Assembly: GCF_000143535.2 (NCBI RefSeq) | Contig: NC_037310.1 | Coordinates: 2,666,001 to 2,730,000, forward strand | Length of the DNA stretch: 64,000 nucleotides | Source of the DNA: Botrytis cinerea B05.10 | Taxonomy: Eukaryota > Ascomycota > Leotiomycetes > Helotiales > Sclerotiniaceae | Reading direction: 5' to 3' | Part shown: positions 12,001-19,541 of the stretch, one piece after another | Position numbering within the stretch: the stretch's first letter is position 1 | Layout of the letters: each line of letters opens with the position of its first letter | Notes under the pieces: model-generated | What the model was told of the DNA's origin: nothing | What the model saw: the letters and a program-made list of their open reading frames with translations, nothing else | The model's database searches: none | Position numbers and translations under genes: made by a program

Positions 12001-12437
12001 TAATTTTCTCCGCCATTAAATCGCCCGGGTTGTGGTGTGCCACCATTATAAGAGCTTTCTCCGCCACGATAGCCTGCAGCTCCTGGTGTAACTGCTGGAC
12101 GTCCCCCAATCGCACTCTCTCCCCCATAATAACGATCGTGTCTCGGCGTATCTGTTGAAACGAAACTCTCTCCGCCATCATATCCTGCAGTTACTGGTGT
12201 GTAAGGGGTGTAGGGTGTGAAGGGCGTCATGGGCGTGTTTGGGGGCATAGACCCAAATCTCCTATCATTTCGTTCCCGACCCGAAACTGAGCTCTCCTCT
12301 CCATCAAATCCCAAAGTTGGAGGCGCGCGTCCATTATATCCTCGTCCCCCATTACCATTTCCACCGCCATATCCATTCCCTCTCGGCGCAATCGATGGAT
12401 CTCCTCCCCTGCCATATCGATCGCGTTTCTCAGCCAT
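1..12437 (-). CDS. Giant Leashin/involucrin-repeat-like protein, N-terminal 4,145 residues (3' end outside window)
   Basis: The ATG is at 12437-12435, begins MAEKRDRYGRGG, and is preceded in frame by a stop at 12452-12450. The frame then stays open to the left edge: 4,145 codons without an intron. Order: Gly/Arg-rich start and 'DTPR..GRYD'-like repeats (about residues 1-230); a Lys-rich patch (about 300); long charged, probably disordered Ser/Glu/Arg sequence; tandem repeats near residues 1320-1500; then a Glu/Pro/Ser/Thr-rich region with recurring Lys-rich blocks. Five Gly/Ala-rich hydrophobic stretches interrupt the charged sequence. This architecture and size match the fungal proteins annotated 'involucrin repeat protein', which include Leashin (LAH). 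LAH tethers Woronin bodies to the cell cortex or septal pore. The family's conserved C-terminus is outside the window, so the assignment rests on N-terminal style and composition. Another giant disordered scaffold is the alternative. Confidence 0.72.
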   Translation of the reverse strand, partial: MAEKRDRYGRGGDPSIAPRGNGYGGGNGNGGRGYNGRAPPTLGFDGEESSVSGRERNDRRFGSMPPNTPMTPFTPYTPYTPVTAGYDGGESFVSTDTPRHDRYYGGESAIGGRPAVTPGAAGYRGGESSYNGGTPQPGRFNGGENYPEGRAPRPGRYDIAESTMSVDTPRTGRFDPGMESSIAHPDTPRTAHYDTTATTMSMDPSRTGPYDKENTITVAEYYDPERAREHERQMMEREKSERERGMRQPSGMERGPQTTEYLSTSGSSTSSYLDISRHFPTKGFSFRSFFTTPSEKSDSKKKKEKKKAKKLTKHNSSSSSSLNEDLAFGTGFLRYRRKRSVRARDGRDRQWETIGYKSSKESLRDTRPATNDRPKSSRRPTTDADILAVGAGLAGLAKLALDHSKKDAKNGKNGRGVPETATSSRRDERGLPPSKATPYETDPNDDEGWESASDDESDSSVDTGLAFGGGSHPGKKSQSNFFGRKRTHSLKSRKSNVVDPRLLGPENSLNGYLSDRAVGFEDVQWESGSDFGQHNYIPYSHPERQVDTLYVHERVRVSRTHSVASGPQTPLQEVFPVPTNDPSRFDVARASSSEYNASRPAPVPIQQPQPITPVSQSVYHEPNYVRSESGGILKSSTGRSKSLAGAALAGVAGAAVGAAIASGRRDEKDNYRDDDRRDNRSYSESAVTRRDSDRKERRYEEDQYSLADSSVSRPRDEDRKERRRDYDQSSIADSNLTWDEKREKRREERRKDDSRSSTSNSDRDKNREKSRDDPDAAAEERERRRRERREERRAPDRIEDNYEERRAHVLSEISAMARTSSDPFQYQVADSPTRQESSSRQAKDQSTPTVVTVEREPEFNRNQNSSFNEPSSISRSEPRTEVSDKDDKEQQYKEHSRTLHDAEMIYDETEHSTAPIEAAAIAAAAAALARETRRESRSSKRRGERRTDSEDLSKDSDSANGPEKSHDEVMAEADRAYREIVMARKVAAEVRRSRTPSPERSVMNKYEEESEEEEPTRIVTPPGMHERKKGPYDAPNADFKLDYIMTPRDLKVYSIPSRRYKVDQADLKGPFMTKDADARLPRPLLNLIRPTPTSTPSPEKQFSSMAKNGNVKKDNSNRSDNRPDERSRSEPKPEPEPERHSKTEDQIEEREQATIRSQDEPTQPRDTIEDREQTSSYRSQDKPSETAQIREETPSHQSKDESHDQNRPKRDRKDIPPIIIGPRGDLIRSSDVPVPSPTQSTVSKAVTWGPNETKHFEVESPTEQKDEYTSESSPETPEKPRYQEPRLESQTEPKSPGGWAAMAAGIIGAGMGAAVAGSSEPPKRLERPESPKKPERAEVSELARILKARESERPESPKRAEITELARILKERERERPESPKKPERAEVSELARILKARESERPESPKRAEVSELARILKAREQERNERPYEYRGVVVEPESPYGEPRRDSLPQDMGRDSLYRGVAVEPESPYGDSFRDIERDSIYRGVTVEPESPYGEMRSQSPPQNNRRESLSQHPRRDSPPSVGPKPVPSQTPHMPGAFDDDLDFTATVAAGLEDTGFNPDLVIDNLAFRKRDSPPGSNEYKTPWAESIDDLSSVPGESSSNRGFVMGEVPETPKDWSSVSPSNEESPNLSRKEQRKLDKERRRSGGDLSSPIIDVIVEEPESYFDSSRQSRKEQKRRDKEETRTQSLLREESSFVDLLPNRELVDEPESYVDLVDTPKKSKKSSRSSTYEDIDLDSKPKRKPSKRSSTYDGKVDSPLRESRRTFSMDDIKNGDESKIPRKSKRDSVRFDSPSNSPPPAEGDSESGRSLRRKSKEKLGSKSERYDSPDPSQISLPAADNYEDMELSREPDRPSRRDGDDPLWASSRSILSAGSSSKVDEEDSPQKKRKDRSSTKENDDATRSIASDPTRDDNEDSKKKAKEATPKKSGGLFGFFSGAKAEAAKEELTKGSRDDPDDVKKKKKKRSSTSDGITEGQSFSDSQLVSSETNGHKTRGEDGVQDSRNDGERKRSKSSDSKKSSFLDNAGILGAGAGLAAGAIAISAQHQQQHAANNNDSEGSTGEMGKQEREEDILDPEIIERQIRPSIDPQYGDLLPLPPSGSVSPNCEPIDDLPKLPESRPTTPESEKRTVSTPREKTPRNRKSLQETPVKSPSQSAVPLKFVMGNRPNSASPVITRSTGNTPFHTFHPSPIAESTTIPRSRSRPMSWDNTKEFKPLYLLETNRRGSFVPEELIDPLPHLPPSRTNSELDVADLPESGFLEKLDLHRPSLDPLSTNLPSDDHASGESTPTAITFKRDLAPSVEFLQDSFPSVEEKQTLSSDAFHKQSSSESIAKAIGAAGIATAAGLAIVSHDTSNEQEPRSSQEIQNKSGNDHLEYPSESHDTPSEREEILQTLSGTSSNQTMSIEEEVEPTKEFPLSDFKKNEGKGLTLESDDIHDQAENTPEPMQEPSTPIEAENVESVDNFSTPKSKNSLGKNETALLSQEPELELQSEIPSQEDTQGPKSDYASSEPHDVTGPVRDLIEQAATSEVQPVEYPTQNSEEEKAHEKADTNGLSLEPELKTKNVDSVEPFKPMDDDPSIYKSVEELQEQVPESSQTEETLPSAEINPIEELSVPKSKKDRKKDKKKAKADTPKLEGLISEPVVESMIEVPMRERSLEVSPELSREISEPSSPLANSETQAFDDSVLSENSGDITPIVSEFSSPKSKRDKKKSKKSKPIPLDPQPEQAVVQPELDESKVSQSEDGTRNSLDLSQETIQETIQEPTKPVNVEPIEEFSTPNSKNNRKDKKKTEKEQIANVEQDSIDAIQEQEQVPEPQEKELPETLAFEETPVLDDTTHATASSSMEDRNEDKNGKTADIEETMEPLIPGPNSESVTEKPTPMVGPGGWPITPATPWTAGAKETSTSNEKDYFPAAETILPIIAAEDTMPSFEQLKSDDISQDKNGLDSLSTGHEDDQLSLANALPEESKPQEIVIEDVSKGLERDVTESNGLSVNAQEDGSSLPRQLPAEIEESIEENHTPQEERDQVPTIEIQEREEKPISNETETPVGFEAGHQDDQQALPKDLKEELESGSAKDEKSEKHANQDQDHLVPSDTASSDNDIQDLNEPTNVPTSQTEIIEEPTIKPVLEESEETEQADKKPQMPEDIVPVEDVVKEQTSLEETSTPVQEPETIENVHIDQDFPEPATTEKAPIDPTILTLEPEVKTESEELKKQKKRDSSLASNPSEDIMIPGTLEEKMSVDTSPEQLEPEHSQIFDESSITVDPEPESATLDKSQDNVVEPTPIEEFSVPENTDQVNNEEEKMPVDTFPEQLELEHPQSLNESSIAVDPEPESVTLDKSQDNVNELTPIEEVSIPNNLDQVNNEEEKTQGEESADVRQDLPNTPLEPSTVDRGIEFSAPPKKSEKDKNKRGKQVQDLVEDDTVADDTKTTGESSNIEMPIEQPNDMPVEQIITIPAKEPALNDAPMTAGLSGLMGPLTGRKKGVLEMVQALGWGKKKDRAAIAAAEQGLPPRPSTARASSESFMSTPRIVSESAMLKATETEPVKAPSPTAELEEWALADENFKTNSKKGKKFASEDFEPVPSTIIEEETLPIEPKEEIAEQITEPSVMKSTEDLQDDQTSKRQKGKKRHSLQSFISEEASKAFRARESANQGSDISRDDVVEKEPKLQVPELNEPFVESSSEPSEIQHEPTLEEIQAPEVSIRDAPEPIIENPRESEEVDREAIQNDPHTSPPQSEHIPEQNVESPSKSSESPRAIDQESIFVPEPLSEDTPEQAILERSNEPSKIPLEVIQDDSNVSQAPFDLATEPSTIGNGVSPNEYTLEKVTKNVDISEPSLVDESSLPNESIQDDIMASVEYVDPDTSLQESELSVEPPSEELDNTIEVDKPGIVDELPLPSHAASEEDSREIEVTEPNHNFDKSFSPREQLLEESSKGTDESLPNQVVSQEESGVLEAFEPSHADGESLLSTEPAAKVETVQPPSEIDLEKTDVRDVPTSPETKKSKKSKKNKKSKNKSQSEPEVPIEVTKEPEQTLLVEDQILEKPFDATESINREALEQPFERLVETIEPESRDFLEPAAVPLPDDNVNEAIELDEPTNFENLQPSLDLNPSVPILEETIVHPEIEEPKSLENLDYSEHAASI
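2332..2730. repeat. 195-bp direct tandem duplication in the giant gene
   Basis: The segment beginning ctcattgttgacttgatcc near 2337 recurs 195 bp later near 2532 with high identity. It encodes 65 residues that include 'LDKSQDNV', 'TPIEE' and 'DQVNNEEEK'. The spacing is a multiple of three, and the few differences suggest a fairly recent duplication. Confidence 0.85.
7945..8155. repeat. Three imperfect in-frame repeats within the giant gene
   Basis: A block reading tctccgtatggactctc on the plus strand recurs at 7945, 8017 and 8104. Each copy encodes a 'YRGVxVEPESPYG' motif. Copy spacing is 72 and 87 bp, both multiples of three, so the frame is kept. Confidence 0.85.
8176..8475. repeat. Four tandem repeats, alternating 69 and 78 bp, in the giant gene
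   Basis: The string tttcaagat recurs at 8181, 8250, 8328 and 8397. Each unit encodes 'AExxELARILKxRExERPESPK', about residues 1320-1420. Unit spacing alternates 69, 78, 69 bp because every other copy carries an extra three codons (KPE). The array therefore looks like a duplicated 147-bp dimer. All units keep frame. Confidence 0.87.
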
Positions 12438-14204
12438 TATGCCGTACCCTTAGGCAGGGACTTCTTCTCAACTTCAGCTCCGGGATTGGTATTTATTCGT
12501 GATCATATCATTAACATATCATCCAGCTTCGTAAATGATTCCTTCAATCGGAAATCGGAAATCGTCTCGTCGTTGTGTATCTTATCCAAATTCGTTATCA
12601 ATTGTGCTCTTATGGTTCGGCGATTCGCAATGGTAAAATTGCCTAAGTTTGATGCTCTAGATGATGAAACTAAGGAGGGGATGGGGACGCAGATGATAGC
12701 TTGTGATAGTCCAAGATCTGGCTCCTTTCGATAAAATTTAGAGATTGCGTTTCTTTAGCTAGGGAGAAAAGTAGGAGTGGAGAGGTAGCGTAGCCGTGGT
12801 GAATTGTGGTAGACGGTTGACAGTAGACCACAAGATGGGGCGGGCTGTAATTTTAATTAAGAGGCTGGAGAAAAGCGCCAAATGGAAAACAATCGGGGAT
12901 CAAGCGAATCTCGACTTTGGTTTTAGTGACGTTTAGTGGTGTACCGCTGGGCAATCCTTGATTGAACGCCACAAGTAATGTTGATCTTTAAAATGATTTT
13001 TTCATTCAGCTGAAGTTTGAATTTCTTGATACGAGATGCGTAGATTCGTGGTGAGGGAAGATAAAAAAGGGAGATGCCAATTCAAATGGTCGTTGATGGA
13101 GTGAATCGTTATTGCTGTTGTTGTTGTTGTTGTTCTGGTCGTTATCGTTGTCGTTGTCGTCGTCGTCGTCGTTATAACACACAAAAGAGAGAATTGTCGT
13201 GATCAAGGGAGGTGGGAGGAAAACTACCAAGTACCGTATAAGTATTGTAGCAAGTGGCCTTTCTTCTGAGATGGAGTCTGTCTCTCGTTCCTTAATACTA
13301 CCTTTCCATCCCTTTAGAGCTACATTGTTGTCGGTGGGTTTCCCTCGATGGATCCCCCAGGAGACCCCGATTATTTACAGTTTTTAATGTCTGAGGGCGG
13401 TGAATATCAAAGCCTCTCATTGACTTCTTCGCCTTACATGAGAAATGCTCTTGGGCGATTGGACTCCGAGTTCGAGATGACGAACTTGCTTCTTGCCTCT
13501 CGATTGAGTCAAGTTGCATGTGTTCCATTCAAGCTGAAATATACATCCCATCAGTCAATCCATCGATCAATCAATCTTCGCATCTCCCTCCCATACATGT
13601 TCGAAACCATTGCAAGTTGCAACTATCCGACCCATTATTTTCTACCCGGCGCCAGTGATGCATCTCTACCAAATGTGGCAATCACCTCTCTGTCCTCCCC
13701 ACCATATTGGACCAGCCAGAGCTCCTCCCTCGTGCAGTGAGTAAGTGCACGGAATGCAACAATAGTGGATAGCGTGGGTCAAAGTTACGACTCGGTGTAC
13801 TTTTATATTTAACCTCAAACTCACGATAACCTCTCGATTACCTCTCAATTGCCTGCTCAATTTCAACACAATCAACCAAGAACCAGCCAATTTAACATCT
13901 TACAATCAACTACCAAAAAGTCCCTCTAAAGTCAGAGCGTATGAAAAACCATGAATTGGGCATGATCTACGTCTACGTGTCAGTTTATGCACAGGATGCA
14001 CAAAATATGCACTGCAATATTACCGAGCTCAAAATGCCAGCTCATAGGTTAATGAATATGTGAGAGGATTCTAGATTGTACATCTGATTGTACAGAATTT
14101 AAGTGGAATTCATTTGTCCTCCGCCCAATCGTATAGTTGGGAATTAATACTTCTAATGCAAATAAGTTGAGCTGAAATATTTTGCTTCCTGCGGTTTTAC
14201 ACGT
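12438..14204. other. Intergenic region upstream of the giant gene
   Basis: This is 1.77 kb between the giant gene's start and the end of the ABC transporter gene, so it should hold the giant gene's promoter and 5' leader. It contains a TTG/GTC trinucleotide tract at 13112-13173. A 130-codon plus-strand frame at 13348-13740 has no recognisable features. No RNA gene seen. Confidence 0.6.
13112..13173. repeat. Trinucleotide microsatellite (TTG)n/(GTC)n
   Basis: An imperfect run of TTG followed by GTT/GTC units lies in the presumed upstream region of the giant gene. Confidence 0.85.
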
Positions 14205-17200
14205 CTATCGGTCAAGTGCTTGAGATTGACACTGAGGTTTGTAAGTACAATGAAGTTTGAACAGACTTGAGGCGGGGTGACGTTAAACTTTTGAAGACTT
14301 ACCATTTGATAATATACACCTTTCTTCCTTAACAACGCTGAATGATCTCCCACTTCCAATACCCTACCTTCACCCAACACAAAAATCACATCTGCATTCT
14401 GCACAGTGGCTAATCGATGGGCTACGACAACCATCGTCCTACCTGTTGCCGCCCGTTCAAATGCTGCTTGTACAAGCTTCTCGCTCTCAGAATCCAGACT
14501 AGATGTTGCTTCGTCAAGAAGAAGAATCTTGGGATTGCGAATGAGCGCACGAGCTATTGATATTCGTTGTTTTTGTCCTCCTGAGAGAGCAACTCCTTTG
14601 TTGCCGACATTTGTATTGTAACCATCAGGGAGAGACATGATAAAGTCGTGAATCTCGGCATCACGACAGACTTCATGGAGGGTCTCTTCTGGAGTCGACT
14701 CATCGACACCCAAATATATGTTCTCTTTGATGGTGCCTTCAAACAAAGTAGGCTCCTGTGCTACGAGCGAGATCATTTTCCGGTATTGTCGGATATCGAG
14801 TTCGGAGATATCGGTGTCGTTGCATAATATCTTACCCTTCTGGACATCGTAGAATCTTTCAAGGAGACTGACTAGTATCTAGTTTAGTAAATTATATATC
14901 AATCGACAAATGTGAAATTACCAATTGATGTTTTTCCACAGCCTGAAGGGCCAACCAACGCAGCAAATTGTCCTTTCTTGATCTATGATGGTCAGCATCC
15001 TCATCAACTATGCTACAGATTCGACTTACCGTGATATTCAAACCAGTAAATATTGGAACATCACGAGTAGGGTACTTGAACCAGACATCTTTCAATTCTA
15101 TCTTCGCCCCGCCCTCTATATTCTGGATTTGCGGTGCTGAATTTCCAGTTGCTTCTGCCGGTAGTCGAAAACTCAATATTCTGTTTGCTGCTGCTGATGC
15201 TTGTGCAATATCTATCGCGATATTAGCAACTAAGAACAGGGGGAGTTTACCAACAGAGTACTAACTAGGGCCAAAACTTAAAAGACTTCCAGCGCTCTCG
15301 GCACCATTTATTATAGCAATATAAACCACAAAGAAGTTGACTGGACCATATTCTCGAGAAGCAAGGAGGGTGCCGCCATACCACTACAGGGCAATTCATA
15401 TTAGCTTAGGCTTCAGACCAGTTCGGACCGCAGTACAACAAGAAGAATCTCTTAGATTTAAGGGCCATTTCGTGCATCCAACCCCCAAGCTTGGATAACA
15501 ATGCAATAGCACCCTAGATATGATAAATGAACTCACAAATGATAAAGCCATACATCCCAGTCCAAAGCTCTCGCTAGCGGCAAAAACGATCGATGAGTAT
15601 CTGCTTTTCTTGGCGTGGCCCTTTACATGCCACTCCAGCAGTTCCTCGTAACGGGTGCAAATCATATCCTCCAAGGTCAACGAGGTAACTGTTCGAAATG
15701 CAGAGATTGCTTCAGCGGCAAATTTGGAACTTTCAGCAAAGACTGCTTGGTTCATCTTCTCAAACTGAATCTCATACCGAATGCGATAAAAACTGCCACA
15801 GATCAACAAAGGAAGGGCGACGAAGGCCACCACACAGGTTAGCTTCCAGCCAAAAACAAAAGCGATGATGATGCAACCAGTAATATTACAAATTGCCGTC
15901 AGTACCATGGCCATATTAATGCCAAGTAACTGTTGAAGTTGGGTTGGGTCATTGGCGACACGACCAGTAAGCTCACCGCTGGAGTTTTCCTCTGCGTCAA
16001 AAAAGGCAATCGGCTTATGTAGAATACTCTCAAAATACTCTTGGCGGTATATGGAAGTAATGTGACCAGATATTATGGTCGATGAATAACCCATAAGGAA
16101 CCAAGCTAAACCAGCACCCAGCCCAAGAATGAAGAACATCAAGGCGTAGTGCTCTGTGGCAGCCTTAAGTTTGGGTCCGGTCAATGAAAACACTGAAATG
16201 ATTTGTGCAAATAGATAGGCTTGAATGGGATAGGCGGCGCCAGCAGCTATAGCACCTATTATAAGCATCAAGTACCATTGCCATCGAGCGCGTTGCTCAT
16301 ATAGGAAAAGTCCGAGACTTCCGGCGAGACCCTTGGGTTTGTATGCCACTACTTCTTTTTGTTCCTTTTCCTTTCCCGCTGCGCTCATTTCCTGTATTAT
16401 GGGGTCCATTGTCTCCACCAAATTCGACTCCTCTTGATAGATCTCCCCTAAAGATAATTGTTGGGCATTAACGAGAGCACTATATGCGCCGTCCGGGTTA
16501 GAAAGCAATCCCTCATGAGTTCCCTCTTCGATAAGCTTTCCCTTCTTCATGACCACAATCTTGTCGGCTTTTTTGATCGTCGAAAGTCTGTGAGCAATCG
16601 TAATGGTTGTTCTACCCTCGCTCACTTTATCCAAGGCTGCCTGAACAATTCGCTCTCCTCTTACATCAATTGCACTGGTAGCTTCGTCTAATATCAAGAT
16701 CTTTGGTCGCTTGATAATACTTCTAGCGATGGCCAATCTCTGCCTCTGTCCGCCGCTCAGCTTAATACCAGCATCGCCAACTTGTGTATCATATCCCAAG
16801 GGCAATTTTAATGATATATTCATCAGCAAAAGCTTCTTTACAAGCCTCTATGACAAGCTTCCTCTTCGTTTCGGCACTTTCGAGCTCCCATTCTGAACCA
16901 ATCAAACCATATTCAACGTTTTTAGCTATCGTATCATTGAATATGAACGGCTCTTGTTGTACAAGGCCAATTTGTGTTCGCCACCATCTGAGGTCGAGGG
17001 ATCTCAAGTCGTTATTCCCACATGCAATAATACCGGATAGAGCAACTGAATCCTGTTTCTCGTCGTACTCCTCGGGGCTCTTTGATCTTTCTTCTTCTCC
17101 CTTCTTCTTATCTTCTTTCTCATCTTTCATAGCGCTTGGAGGTATCACAATTCGTTGCTCCTCGAGATTGTACCATCTTTCTAAGAGACCTAGTAGTAGG

Positions 17201-19388
17201 ACGTCAATAATTTGGCGAATTAAAAAGTGTAAAGCATCGAGAAATCTAATCCGACAAGAAAAAATACACATACCTACGATAGTACTCTTGCCAGATCCAG
17301 ATGCTCCCACAATGGCCGTGATTTTACCAGACTCAAATCTCATCGATAGATCATCGAGAACTTTCACATGGGGTCTACTCGGATAGGCAAAAGTAACAGA
17401 GTTGAGAGTAATATCTTCACGGGCAGATACATCAGGCTCTTTGAGCCCACTGGTATCAGGCCTAGGAGTGTCGATTACAGCGAAAAAGTCTGTTGCTGCT
17501 GTAGCTGCTTTACCAGCAGCCATGATGGGTGCAGCTGTTTGACTCACTGCCATTGCAACCATCACCACGGACATCAATACAATTAGTATAATCCCAACAT
17601 TCTCCAGGTGGCCTTCTGAGAAGAGCCGGAAGCCGAACCAAAAGCACAATGCCATTGTCCTGGGATCAATGATTAGTTTGATGTCGCGCATGCGAGTAGA
17701 AGAAATGTGGTTGGAAAGATGAACACTAATCGGCGTCAAATTATTGAGGAATCAAATACTTACGCGTAGATAGCAAACATGACTGAATGATTGTTAGCAG
17801 GTAAATAAGAAAGAATCCCATTGGGGACACGTACGTGGTGAAAATTGAACACCGACCCAAGGGCTCATTTTCAATGTTCGCTTCCGAGATTCTTCAACCC
17901 ATCCAGAATACTTTTTCGCAATCCTATTTTCAGAACCACAGGCTACAATCATTCGTATTGACCCAAGCACTTCACCTGCAATTCCAGAAGCTTTCTCGTC
18001 GGCATGCTCGATATTCTTTGACATTTTCATGACAATTGGTATGACGGTTCCTGTTGTCATCAGCTTTGGTAACGTAAGAGGGGCAAAATTATCAAGTGCA
18101 CAGAGCGAGCTCAGTATAGGAGAAGTCGAATCGCTTACCATAAGCTAAAGCAACAAATATAAGAACTGAGCTAGTTACTAAGGTCAATGCCCAACTGTAG
18201 GTAAATGCAACTACGATGGCTGTGATTAGCATTGCCAAATATTGTAAAATAGTTCCCAGTTTTTCCGAAATGCCCACTTGCAATATGTTTGCAGTAGTTG
18301 TGATTGTATTCGAAGCTTGTCCGCTAGGTAGAGTATCAAGGGCACCAACGGGTAAGCTGAATAATGCCTTTAAGTAATTGAGTCGTAATTTGGCGGATAT
18401 TCGAAGGCCAACCAGGCGAAATGTGAACATCGAGATATAACTCAAAACCCATCTTGCGATGAAGAGATAAGTAACGAATAAGCTTCGAATAATTAGTTCG
18501 ATTTGTACTTCCTACTTGCGTGTTGCCTTGTAGAATTTGAATTCCACATATATAAGCTTTATAAAATATATCATGGGCCTGCACTGGTCTAGAATGCATT
18601 TTGACGGCGATGAGACATAACTTTTAATGCCCGTTTACCACTTGAATCTATGTGATACATGGGAAACATCTGGTATATTGAGTCTGCTCCAACACACCAA
18701 AGATCTATGGAACATTCAGAGGTTCAATTTCAGATGTGAAAAAAGCTCTGTACTATTGGCAATTCCGAGCACTTGCTCGTTCTAAGAATAGTATTCCACA
18801 GACCCCAAAGGCATTTGAGACATCGAATAGAGACGGATACGATGCAGAAAGAATTGGAAAGAAGCGAAAAGAAAAGCGGTTCACGAACGTAAGGTTATTG
18901 AGGGAACTGGTGAATTCGGCCTTGGTAGTAGTCGTACCAGGTACAAAGTAGTCTGAAAAATTGCCCACCAATTTACCTAACATAGCCTTTAGTTGATAGT
19001 TCTCAATTGAAGCGAACGTATATTTACCAAAAACAATGTTCATGAGTGGTAAAGTCTATCCAAATATCAATCAGTCAATCGGTCTTCAATGAGTATCCAG
19101 TACTATATAAACATACAACTCCAGTCCCAATTTGTGCAAGACAAGCAATTGTGAGTACGAGCTTATCAGCCGAAGTCGAATATGAAAAAATTCTCTACCG
19201 AAATTCATTAGTTTTGTGTGATTGTGAGGAACTTGGCTACAATTTACCATAAAATCTTTAAATGATGTTTGATTCTGTGCTTGACTTGAATATTTATCTT
19301 TGGCCTCATCTTCGTTACTCTGCGTCGCTGCATCCCCGTCACTCTGTGTCGCTGGGAAGTGATCGGTGTTGATTTTCTGTTTATCCAT
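14205..19388 (-). CDS. Full-length ABC-B (MDR/P-glycoprotein type) transporter, 14 exons, with an apparent 1-base frameshift
   Basis: Layout is TMD1-NBD1-TMD2-NBD2, about 1,302 residues if the shift is discounted. Exons, 5' to 3': 19388-19248, 19194-19117, 19055-19028, 18976-18889, 18482-18139, 18050-17835, 17782-17764, 17659-17274, 17189-15537, 15383-15266, 15211-15030, 14982-14922, 14871-14303, 14231-14205. All introns are GT..AG and in phase. NBD1 has Walker [10 protein letters not shown], signature LSGGQRQR, Walker [13 protein letters not shown] and H-loop AHRLST. NBD2 has [29 protein letters not shown] and AHRLAT. The C-terminus [10 protein letters not shown] is typical of fungal MDR pumps. 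Summed exons give 3,910 bases, one more than a multiple of three, because of a surplus A at 16806-16809 (about codon 560). Read literally, translation stops at 16789, before the NBD1 signature. Expected role is ATP-driven export of lipophilic compounds at the plasma membrane; the substrate is unknown. Confidence 0.88.
16806..16809 (-). other. Apparent +1 frameshift in an A4 run of the ABC transporter gene
   Basis: Upstream of this run the coding frame ends ...[13 protein letters not shown] and then meets TGA at 16791-16789. Downstream the correct frame reads [12 protein letters not shown] into LSGGQRQR. Counting three A's instead of four joins the two halves exactly. No GT..AG intron of suitable length lies here. 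It may be a true mutation, an allele, a base-call error or, least likely, a programmed shift. Confidence 0.82.
18483..18888 (-). other. 406-bp intron 4 of the ABC transporter gene
   Basis: The donor is GTTCGT after NNLT and the acceptor AAG precedes LFVTYLF. It joins TMD1 residues in phase and is several times longer than the gene's other introns (47-153 bp). I see no coding homology inside it. Confidence 0.65.
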
Positions 19389-19514
19389 GTTGACAATCTA
19401 TCATATCTCGAGCTGAAATAAATGAGGTGTCGCAAGCTTTTCTTTTTAACGTGACTGTCGCCAAGAAGTAAAGAAACAAAGAAGGAATGCAGAAAGCAAA
19501 TCAAGATGATAAAT

Positions 19515-19541
19515 GCAGGCAGGCAGGCAGGCAGGCAGGCA
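19515..19541. repeat. (CAGG)n microsatellite
   Basis: About six perfect 4-bp units lie some 130 bp upstream of the ABC transporter start. Confidence 0.9.

Noticed and set aside
13348..13740. 130-codon plus-strand ATG frame (MDPPGDPDYLQFLMSEGGEY...)
   Set aside because: Has an ATG but no recognisable domain, signal or neighbour support, and sits in the presumed promoter region of the giant gene. A real small gene cannot be excluded without expression data.
18736..18951. Plus-strand frame inside the long ABC intron
   Set aside because: No ATG-led conserved product, and it overlaps an exon of the transporter on the other strand.
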